Positions 1 through 5,515 of a stretch of DNA of 11,625 bases are shown piece by piece (positions within the stretch are counted from its first letter, which is position 1; each line of letters opens with the position of its first letter). Under the pieces are notes generated by a model. It saw only the letters and a list, made by a program, of their open reading frames with translations. It had not been told where the DNA came from and ran no database searches. The translations under genes and the position numbers were made by a program. The stretch lies in the NCBI GenBank assembly GCA_900770225.1, contig CAAGJU010000391.1, positions 1 through 11,625 of the forward strand, in the 5' to 3' direction. The DNA comes from Lachnospiraceae bacterium (GTDB taxonomy: Bacteria > Bacillota > Clostridia > Lachnospirales > Lachnospiraceae).

Positions 1-1
1 A

Positions 2-274
2 ATTCTGCTCGCTGCCATAAGGGAGTGTATGACCAATGCAGTGCGGCATGCAAAAGCCGGGGAATTGTATGTACGGCTTAGCTGCGACGGGAAAACAGCA
101 TCTGCGGTTATCACCAACAACGGAGAGGTGCCGACAGGAAAGATTGTTGAAGGCGGCGGTCTGACTTCGCTGCGCTCCCGCATCAGAAAATATGGTGGAA
201 TGATGCAGGTCAGGTGCGTGCCGGAATTTGAGATGAAGGTAGCTGTTCCGCTTGGATTGGAGGAAAACAGATGA
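2..274 (+). CDS. Sensor histidine kinase, C-terminal ATP-binding part (5' truncated)
   Basis: This is the end of a sensor kinase whose start lies before the window; the reading frame is open from base 2. What remains is most of a HATPase_c domain of the NarL-partner (HPK7-like) type. The N-box is recognisable as RECMTNAVRHA near the start. A G-rich segment, EGGGLTSLRSRI, is followed by YGGMM, the usual lid and G2 region. The protein would bind ATP and autophosphorylate a His residue lying upstream, then pass phosphate to the adjacent regulator. The segment that normally reads D-x-G-x-G appears here as NNGEVP, so the first Asp is Asn; related gut Firmicutes kinases often show a similar form, so activity is not excluded. 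The stop codon overlaps the next start as ATGA, which indicates translational coupling. The sensor domain and stimulus cannot be seen. Confidence 0.88.
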   Translation: MLLAAIRECMTNAVRHAKAGELYVRLSCDGKTASAVITNNGEVPTGKIVEGGGLTSLRSRIRKYGGMMQVRCVPEFEMKVAVPLGLEENR

Positions 275-894
275 TAAATGTTTTGATTGTAGAAGATCAG
301 CGCATGATGCGCGAAACAATGGAAAATTATATCAGGCAGGCGCAAGGGTACAGACTTGCCGGTTCTTTGACAGGGGCGGGCCTCGCGGAGGGGTTCTGCA
401 TGTCGAATCAGGTAGATCTTGTGCTGATGGATGTCTGCACTGAAAATGATGAGAGCGGATTTGAAGCCACAAAAGCGATTAAGGCGCGCTTTCCCCATAT
501 CAAGGTCATCATTGTAACTTCCATGCTGGATGTAGGATACTTAAACCGGGCAAGAGAGGTCGGCGCGGACAGTCTTTGGTATAAGGATATCAGTCAGGTG
601 GAGCTGATGAAGGTGGTGGAGCTGACCATGAGTGGTGAGTCGGTCTATCCGGATAAGACACCGGAGGTCAGGATCGGCAATGCCTCCAGTTATGAATTCA
701 GCGAAGCGGAGATAAAGGTTCTGCGCCTTTTGGTGGATGGCATGACCTATAAGGAAATGGGAGAAGAACTGGGTGTGACAACGGACTGTGTGAAAAAGCA
801 TATCAGCAGTATGTTGTCAAAAACAGGATATACCTCCAAGACAAAACTGGCCGCCATGGTGATGAGTAAGCGGATCATTGTCAACGGCTTTTGA
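271..894 (+). CDS. LuxR/NarL-family response regulator
   Basis: This 207-residue protein is a complete DNA-binding response regulator, the partner of the kinase whose last codons it overlaps by 4 bp. The receiver domain spans about residues 1-120. It has the acidic pair E8-D9, phospho-acceptor D54 in VLMDV, switch Thr83 in IVTSM and Lys105 in WYKD, so all key phosphorylation residues are present. The C-terminal part, about residues 143-200, is a LuxR-type helix-turn-helix: FSEAEIKVLRLLVDGMTYKE, then MGEELGVTTDCVKKHISSM, with the usual recognition helix spacing. The length is normal for the family. Upon phosphorylation it should dimerise and bind promoter DNA. No start choice problem arises, because the ATG follows the kinase reading frame directly. 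The regulon is unknown; neighbouring envelope genes are candidates by position only. Confidence 0.93.
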   Translation: MINVLIVEDQRMMRETMENYIRQAQGYRLAGSLTGAGLAEGFCMSNQVDLVLMDVCTENDESGFEATKAIKARFPHIKVIIVTSMLDVGYLNRAREVGADSLWYKDISQVELMKVVELTMSGESVYPDKTPEVRIGNASSYEFSEAEIKVLRLLVDGMTYKEMGEELGVTTDCVKKHISSMLSKTGYTSKTKLAAMVMSKRIIVNGF

Positions 895-917
895 GAAAAG
901 AATATGGAATGTTATGG

Positions 918-947
918 CACCCGGCTTTCTGTCCGGGTGTTCTTTTT
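918..947 (+). terminator. Intrinsic terminator after the response regulator
   Basis: A perfect 7-bp stem, CACCCGG at 918-924 with CCGGGTG at 933-939, has an 8-nt loop and is followed at once by TTCTTTTT. It lies 23 bases after the response regulator stop and probably ends the kinase/regulator transcript. Confidence 0.85.
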
Positions 948-1011
948 GGAAAAAATTAGAAAAAATCTCCTCAGGTACCCGTTCGGGGAATGTGCTTTTT
1001 TTCAGAATCCC

Positions 1012-1017
1012 TATAAT
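1012..1017 (+). promoter_or_regulatory. Candidate -10 element upstream of the pseudo-receiver gene
   Basis: A consensus TATAAT lies downstream of the terminator and about 55 bases before the chosen GTG start at 1073. At 16-18 bases upstream I see no convincing TTGACA-like -35, so this is either a weak or activator-dependent promoter or a chance match. Its placement between a terminator and the next gene supports it modestly. Confidence 0.4.
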
Positions 1018-1072
1018 GATATCTGTAAAGGCATAATTGCGTTCATTTTATATTAGAAAGCGGGGTAAGAAA

Positions 1073-1456
1073 GTGCGGAGGGTCGTTGTGGATATGCAAA
1101 GCTATCTATTCTCGGATGCGGTTTCACGGGTGCTCGGGGATGCGGATTCTGATTTTTATGTTTACAAATCAGAAAGTCCGGATAAGACGACAGAGCTTTG
1201 TGACCTTTGTAAACCGCATATATTACTTATGGAGGTTTCAGGACATATCCTGTGGAGCATGGAGGAACGTCTGGCAATCCGGGAGGAGGTAAAACAGAAA
1301 AATCCTCAATGCAAGATTGTGTTGATTGTCGATGAAAAGGCCGAAAAAAAGCTGGCACAGCGTGTGTTGCAGGCCAAAAAAGACGGCCTTATCGATCAGT
1401 TTATCTATGGCTCTGTTTCGGCTTCTTACCTGCTTGCGGTGGTTGATACTGTGTAA
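1073..1456 (+). CDS. Stand-alone degenerate receiver (pseudo-receiver) protein
   Basis: I chose the GTG at 1073 (127 aa) because a purine-rich GCGGGGTAAG stretch lies just before it; a TTG at 1037 would add 12 residues. The protein has the length and beta/alpha rhythm of a lone CheY-like receiver domain: VRRVVVDMQ as strand 1, HILLMEVSG as strand 3, CKIVLIVDE as strand 4 and LIDQFIYGSV as strand 5. The phospho-acceptor position carries Glu (E54) instead of Asp. The acidic pair after strand 1 is reduced to D7-M8. The conserved Thr/Ser after strand 4 is Val/Asp, and the Lys after strand 5 is Tyr. It therefore cannot be phosphorylated in the normal way. No DNA-binding domain is present. It sits after the two-component pair but behind a terminator, so it is probably transcribed separately. 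It may act through protein contacts. The receiver assignment rests on pattern only. Confidence 0.68.
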   Translation: MRRVVVDMQSYLFSDAVSRVLGDADSDFYVYKSESPDKTTELCDLCKPHILLMEVSGHILWSMEERLAIREEVKQKNPQCKIVLIVDEKAEKKLAQRVLQAKKDGLIDQFIYGSVSASYLLAVVDTV

Positions 1457-1535
1457 TTGGGAGAAATGAAATAGAGTACAGATAATTATGCCTGAATAAA
1501 AATACATACAGTGATACAGGAAAGGAGAATTCAGT

Positions 1536-2399
1536 ATGGGATTTTTTAAGAATTTGTTCGGCAAACAGGTTTGTGCCCTGTGCGGTAAGGAATGCGGGGC
1601 CATGAGCCGTACGAAACTGAAAGATGATCAGTACATCTGTGATGACTGCGGAAACAAGTGTTCCAAATATGTCAGGCTGAGCCGGATGACACTCGATGAG
1701 GTGCGTGGTCATATCGCTTACATGGAACGTCAGCAGAAGCTCTATGAGGAACAGTTTTCGAATGCAAAGAGGTTGGATTTTCATCCAAATGTGAATGGCA
1801 GCGGAATCGAGTTCTGTGACGAACTGGGAATGTTCCGGATCTTCGATGAAAATGTCAGAGGACGGGGCAAGATGAAGGAACTTTTCCGTTATGATCAGGT
1901 AGACAGCTATGAAGAGTATTATAACGAAACAAAGGGAGAGAACGAGGACGATCAGCCGGAATTCGATGAAGGCGGTCTGATCATCCGTCTTGTGGGAACA
2001 AAGACGGAGCTTACGAACAGAAATCCGGCACTGCGTCCCCACCCTTATATTCAGGATGAGATCAGGATATGCTTCTCCAACAGGGAGCGCAGGGAGGCGG
2101 AGTACGCTCATAACGCAAAACAGCATTTTGACTATATTTTCGGTGTGAATGATGATCAGAAGGGTCTTTTCAGCTTTGGCAGGACAAAGGCACAGAAGCG
2201 TGATGAGCAGTCCGACATTGCCATGGCACAGGCCTTTGGAACGGTCTTTCAGGCTACCAAAAAAGGCGGAACCGGCATCACGGAGGATGTTGTTGCCAAG
2301 ATGCAGGACAGTATGAACAAAGTCAATGACGCAAACAGTGGCGGTCTGTCCGTTTATTCCAGAAGGGCAGATGAAGCGGAAGCGAAGGTTTCCCTTTAG
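1536..2399 (+). CDS. DUF4428-type zinc-ribbon protein
   Basis: A 287-residue cytoplasmic protein without signal peptide or membrane segment. The N-terminus fits the DUF4428 zinc-ribbon pattern: C13-x2-C16-x3-C20 and C35-x2-C38-x3-C42, which could hold one or two zinc ions. The middle, about residues 85-180, looks like a beta-rich domain (LGMFRIFDE, then ELFRYDQVDSYEEY, then GGLIIRLVG); this layout is common in DUF4428 proteins of Clostridia. The tail, about 220-287, is charged and predicted helical. The ATG at 1536 is preceded by AAAGGAG at 1521-1527 with good spacing. The function of the family is not established; these proteins often lie near membrane or stress genes, and here a lipoprotein gene follows 38 bases later. 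Co-transcription with it is likely. I am confident the gene is real and less confident about any role. Confidence 0.85.
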   Translation: MGFFKNLFGKQVCALCGKECGAMSRTKLKDDQYICDDCGNKCSKYVRLSRMTLDEVRGHIAYMERQQKLYEEQFSNAKRLDFHPNVNGSGIEFCDELGMFRIFDENVRGRGKMKELFRYDQVDSYEEYYNETKGENEDDQPEFDEGGLIIRLVGTKTELTNRNPALRPHPYIQDEIRICFSNRERREAEYAHNAKQHFDYIFGVNDDQKGLFSFGRTKAQKRDEQSDIAMAQAFGTVFQATKKGGTGITEDVVAKMQDSMNKVNDANSGGLSVYSRRADEAEAKVSL

Positions 2400-2437
2400 T
2401 AGCAGCACACAGAAAATAGAAAAGGAGATGATATATT

Positions 2438-3466
2438 ATGAAAAAGATCATAGCGGCATTATTTGCTCTCGTAGTGGCAGGAAGTCTTGTTGCCTGCGGC
2501 AGTTCCAAGGATAATACACCCACAGAGACCCAGGCGCAGACGGAAAGCGAAAAGGAGTCTGACACCCCGGAGACGACGGAAGCGGAGAATACAGAGGCAG
2601 AAGCGACAGAAGCGGAAACGACGGAAGCGGAACCGGAGTCGGCCGCCTTTGAGCCGGTGACGGCGGAATTCTCGCAAGCTACAGTAGAAATTCTGGGAGC
2701 AGAGAGCTTTTTGAACGAAGAACAGGATTACGATGTCCTCCGAGTGTATTACCGCTTCACAAACCGGGAAGACATCAGCAAAGGTATTGATCTGTTTAGT
2801 ACAGCTACTCAGGGCGGCAGCGAATTGACAGCTGCTTATGCGGATAGAGTAAACTTGATACCGGAAGATACTTATGGACTTCAAAGCGTACGCCCCGGCG
2901 TCTCTGTGATCACTACGGATTGGTTTTACTATGTTCCGGACGACGGACCAATCGAGTATTCGTTTTCCACGCCCTATAATACGGATAAAGCGGTGACGGT
3001 TACATTTGATCCGCAGAATCTTCCGGGTGCGCCGGATGAAGTATCGCTGCAGCCGGTGACGGAGCCGAAATGGACAGAGGGATTGCCGATTGAAGCTGAC
3101 ACATCGGAGGCCCATGTGAAAATTGAGGGAGTCGAGATGGCGGAAGCGGCGGAAGAAGGCTCCGGCAGGCAGTTCATCCGCGTGATTTACACAGTCACAA
3201 ATAACGGGAGTGAAGAAAAGAGCGCCGGCCGACTGTTGGCAAACTATACCGTTGTGTATCAGGATGGCATGACATTAGGTGTTGGATACAATACTGACTA
3301 TGTGCATACGGATCAGGACACGCTTGAGTTAGAGGAAGATGTGGCAGTGGGAGCCAGCATTACCTGTTCACAAGTTTATGAACTGCGCAGCAACAGTCCA
3401 ATCGAGGTTGATATAGCTGACAGCAGTACGCCGGCGGTGGGAGGCTCCTGGTTTGATTTACCGTAA
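2438..3466 (+). CDS. Lipoprotein with two DUF5067-like domains
   Basis: This 342-residue protein has a lipoprotein signal peptide: two Lys after Met, a hydrophobic stretch, and the lipobox LVAC with Cys20 as lipidation site. It should be anchored to the outer face of the membrane. Residues 21-65 form a Thr/Glu/Ala linker with a five-residue repeat. Two similar beta-rich domains follow. The first (about 68-195) begins FSQATVEILGAESF and contains VLRVYYRFTNRED. The second (about 220-335) begins AHVKIEGVEMAE and contains FIRVIYTVTNNGSE. The shared pattern of a strand ending in Y-x-(F/V)-T-N followed by a polar turn is that of DUF5067 and related Ig-like domains of Firmicutes lipoproteins. No catalytic motif is seen. 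A strong AAAGGAG lies 10 bases before the ATG. It probably shares a transcript with the DUF4428 gene upstream. Role unknown; binding or sensing at the cell surface is an inference. Confidence 0.87.
   Translation: MKKIIAALFALVVAGSLVACGSSKDNTPTETQAQTESEKESDTPETTEAENTEAEATEAETTEAEPESAAFEPVTAEFSQATVEILGAESFLNEEQDYDVLRVYYRFTNREDISKGIDLFSTATQGGSELTAAYADRVNLIPEDTYGLQSVRPGVSVITTDWFYYVPDDGPIEYSFSTPYNTDKAVTVTFDPQNLPGAPDEVSLQPVTEPKWTEGLPIEADTSEAHVKIEGVEMAEAAEEGSGRQFIRVIYTVTNNGSEEKSAGRLLANYTVVYQDGMTLGVGYNTDYVHTDQDTLELEEDVAVGASITCSQVYELRSNSPIEVDIADSSTPAVGGSWFDLP
2573..2632 (+). repeat. Four 15-bp tandem repeats encoding TEAE units
   Basis: Four in-frame imperfect copies of 15 bp encode TTEAE, NTEAE, ATEAE and TTEAE (residues 46-65 of the lipoprotein). 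They form the acidic spacer between the lipid anchor and the folded domains. Such a repeat may vary in copy number between strains by slippage. Confidence 0.8.
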
Positions 3467-3484
3467 ATAACGATAACAGGAAGG

Positions 3485-3506
3485 GGAGGCATGTGATCAT
3501 GCCTCC
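3485..3506 (+). other. Perfect 9-bp inverted repeat (hairpin) between genes
   Basis: GGAGGCATG at 3485-3493 pairs perfectly with CATGCCTCC at 3498-3506 across a TGAT loop, 18 bases after the lipoprotein stop. The bases after it (GCTTGTGTC) are not a U-run, so it is at best a weak terminator. It could instead protect or partly end the upstream mRNA, or be a protein-binding palindrome before the zinc-ribbon gene. Confidence 0.6.
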
Positions 3507-3531
3507 GCTTGTGTCGATAACGAAGGAATAG

Positions 3532-3539
3532 AAAAGGAG
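3532..3539 (+). promoter_or_regulatory. Ribosome binding site that sets a TTG start
   Basis: AAAAGGAG ends at 3539. A GTG in frame at 3539 overlaps the last base of this motif and so cannot be its start. The TTG at 3548 is 8 bases downstream, the proper spacing, and gives a protein beginning ADLQEYKCPCCGG after the initiator Met. Confidence 0.8.
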
Positions 3540-3547
3540 TGAGCGTT

Positions 3548-4642
3548 TTGGCAGATTTACAGGAATATAAGTGCCCCTGTTGTGGCGGAGCAATTGAATT
3601 TGACAGCACATTGCAAAAAATGAGATGCCCATACTGCGATACGGAATTTGAGATGGAAACGCTCAAAAGCTATGACAGTGAACTGAAAAACGAGCCGGAG
3701 GAGAACATGCACTGGGATCAGACTGCCGGTACGAAATGGCAGGAAAGCGAAACCCGGGGGCTTCAGACCTATGTCTGTAAATCCTGTGGCGGTGAGATCG
3801 TGGGGGATGAGAACATGGCAGCTACTTCCTGCCCTTTCTGCGGGAATCCGGTGGTGATGATGGGGCAGTTTTCGGGTGCCTTGAAACCGGATTATGTGAT
3901 CCCCTTTAAGCTGGACAAAAAAGCTGCAAAGGATGCGCTGAAAAAGCACCTGGAAGGGAAACGCCTTCTTCCGAAGATTTTTAAGGATCAGAATCACATT
4001 GATGAGATAAAAGGTGTGTATGTACCGTTCTGGCTTTTTGACACGGACGCAGATGCCAGTATCCGCTTTCGGGCGACTACCACGAGGGCATGGAGCGACA
4101 GCAACTATAACTATGTGGAGACCAGCCACTATTTGGTACAGCGGGGTGGCAGCATCGGCTTTCAACAGGTGCCGGTGGATGGCTCCTCCAAGATGGCAGA
4201 TGATCTGATGGAATCCATCGAACCCTTTGATTTTTCTGAGGCTGTTCCTTTCCAGACGGCTTATCTGGCTGGGTATCTGGCAGATAAATATGATGTGACT
4301 GCCGAGGAAAGCGTAGAGCGGGCTAATGAGAGAGTGAAATGTTCCACAGAGGAGGCATTTGCCGCCTCTGTGACAGGATATACCACGGTAACACCGGAGA
4401 ACAGCAGTGTACAGCTTCACGGAGGAACAGTAAAATATGCCCTGTATCCGGTGTGGCTGTTAAATACCACATGGAAAGGAAACAGGTATCTGTTTGCTAT
4501 GAACGGACAGACCGGAAAATTCGTGGGGGATCTGCCCGTCGACAATGCAGCAGCAAAACGATGGACGATTGGTCTTTCGGCAGTCTGTACGGTGGTAATA
4601 TTTGGAATTGCAAAGCTTCTGTGGCTGATCGGAATTTTGTAG
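3548..4642 (+). CDS. Double zinc-ribbon tail-anchored membrane protein, YdjG-like
   Basis: With the TTG start this protein has 364 residues. Two zinc ribbons stand at the N-terminus: C9-P-C-C12 with C27-P-Y-C30, and C77-K-S-C80 with C95-P-F-C98. A central domain of about 230 residues follows, with conserved-looking segments YVPFWLFD and YALYPVWLLNT. A single hydrophobic helix at about 338-364 ends the protein, so the zinc ribbons should face the cytoplasm. Proteins of this type are often mislabelled as TFIIB-type zinc-ribbon or PriA-helicase fragments; no helicase motif is present. The architecture and the TPM-domain gene 15 bases downstream match B. subtilis YdjG and YdjH, which are encoded beside PspA and linked to its membrane recruitment. 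That link is established in Bacillus; applying it here is inference, as no PspA gene is visible. The two genes clearly form an operon. Confidence 0.87.
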   Translation: MADLQEYKCPCCGGAIEFDSTLQKMRCPYCDTEFEMETLKSYDSELKNEPEENMHWDQTAGTKWQESETRGLQTYVCKSCGGEIVGDENMAATSCPFCGNPVVMMGQFSGALKPDYVIPFKLDKKAAKDALKKHLEGKRLLPKIFKDQNHIDEIKGVYVPFWLFDTDADASIRFRATTTRAWSDSNYNYVETSHYLVQRGGSIGFQQVPVDGSSKMADDLMESIEPFDFSEAVPFQTAYLAGYLADKYDVTAEESVERANERVKCSTEEAFAASVTGYTTVTPENSSVQLHGGTVKYALYPVWLLNTTWKGNRYLFAMNGQTGKFVGDLPVDNAAAKRWTIGLSAVCTVVIFGIAKLLWLIGIL

Positions 4643-4657
4643 GAGGAGGTCGGGAGA

Positions 4658-5482
4658 ATGAAAAGGATTATGAAAAAAATAACTGCGGCAATGGCAGTAC
4701 TGGTTCTCACCGTTCTTTTTTGTATTCCGGCAGCTGCGTCAGAAGAAACCGGGGAAGGCTTTGCAGATGAGTATCCCAGACTGATGGATACGGCGGATCT
4801 GCTGAGTGATGAGGAAGAGGAAAGGCTGCTGGATGCGCTTGATGAAGTGAGCCGGCGGCAGAAACTGGAAATAGCGATTATCAGTACGGACACACTGGAA
4901 GGGAGCGATATTGCTTCATTTGCCGATGATCTGTATGATTATTGCGAATTCGGCTATGGAAAAGACAAGGACGGTGTGCTGCTGCTTGTCAGCGTGGAGG
5001 ATCACGACTGGTATATCAGTACCCACGGTTACGGAATCACTGCCTTTACAGATGCGGGGATTCAATATATCGGAAGGCAGATGAAGAATGACTTATCAGA
5101 GGGAAACTATGCGAAAGCTTTCCGGACCTTCACCCAGAATTGTGATGAATTTATCACAAAGGCACGGACAGACAGACCTTTTGACAAGTCCAATCTGCCA
5201 AGGGAACCCATGTCAGCTATCTGGATTCTCATTTCCCTGATTGTTGGCATCGTCATTGCTGTAGTTGTAGTGGGACAGATGAAAGCAGAACTGAAGACTG
5301 TCCGTTTTCAGCCAAAAGCAGAAAATTACATAAAAGAGGATAGTTTAAAGATTACGGAGAGTCGTGATCTGTTCCTGTACCGGACGGTGGACAGAACGGA
5401 GAAATCAAAGGAGGATTCAGGGAGCAGCACCCACACATCCTCCTCCGGAGAGACTCATGGCGGCGGTGGCGGTAAGTTCTGA
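4658..5482 (+). CDS. TPM-domain membrane protein, YdjH/YgcG-like
   Basis: A 274-residue protein with a signal peptide (about 1-27, cleavage near PAAAS), an extracytoplasmic TPM domain (about 40-165), a membrane helix (about 185-207) and a cytoplasmic tail ending in GETHGGGGGKF. The TPM fold is seen in LMDTADLLSDEEEERLLDAL, then LEIAIISTDTL, then DGVLLLVSVEDHDWYISTHG. The Gly-rich end is typical of YgcG-type members. The name TPM_phosphatase comes from plant TLP18.3; enzyme activity in bacterial members is not generally shown. A strong AGGAGGAGG precedes the ATG. The gene follows the zinc-ribbon protein closely, as ydjH follows ydjG in Bacillus, so the two products probably act together at the membrane. 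A GC-rich hairpin of about 7 bp overlaps the Gly-rich codons and the stop (5459-5489) but has no U-run. Confidence 0.88.
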   Translation: MKRIMKKITAAMAVLVLTVLFCIPAAASEETGEGFADEYPRLMDTADLLSDEEEERLLDALDEVSRRQKLEIAIISTDTLEGSDIASFADDLYDYCEFGYGKDKDGVLLLVSVEDHDWYISTHGYGITAFTDAGIQYIGRQMKNDLSEGNYAKAFRTFTQNCDEFITKARTDRPFDKSNLPREPMSAIWILISLIVGIVIAVVVVGQMKAELKTVRFQPKAENYIKEDSLKITESRDLFLYRTVDRTEKSKEDSGSSTHTSSSGETHGGGGGKF

Positions 5483-5503
5483 CGCCGCCGGGAGAACTTG
5501 AAA

Positions 5504-5510
5504 AAAGGAG
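5504..5510 (+). promoter_or_regulatory. Ribosome binding site favouring the ATG at 5516
   Basis: AAAGGAG lies 5 bases before the ATG at 5516. A second purine-rich run (AAGAGG, 5546-5551) abuts an in-frame ATG at 5552, which would give the more compact signal peptide. The upstream TTG at 5498 lies before the main site and is unlikely. Confidence 0.6.
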
Positions 5511-5515
5511 AGCGC

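Noticed and set aside
971..1002. Second terminator-like region with CCCGTTCGGGG followed by TTTTTT
   Set aside because: The pairable stem is only 3-4 bp and is separated from the T-run, so it is not convincing.
1401..2408. Long open frame on the - strand opposite the DUF4428 gene (335 codons)
   Set aside because: It overlaps a clearly real + strand gene along its whole length, has low-complexity hydrophobic and His/Leu-rich composition typical of antisense translation, and has no sensible binding site or family pattern.
3557..4420. Open frame of 287 codons on the - strand opposite the zinc-ribbon gene
   Set aside because: The + strand protein has two intact zinc ribbons and a membrane tail; the antisense product shows no domain pattern and is a shadow.
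5459..5489. GC-rich hairpin over the end of the TPM gene
   Set aside because: It follows from the Gly codons of the tail and has no T-run after it, so I do not call it a terminator.
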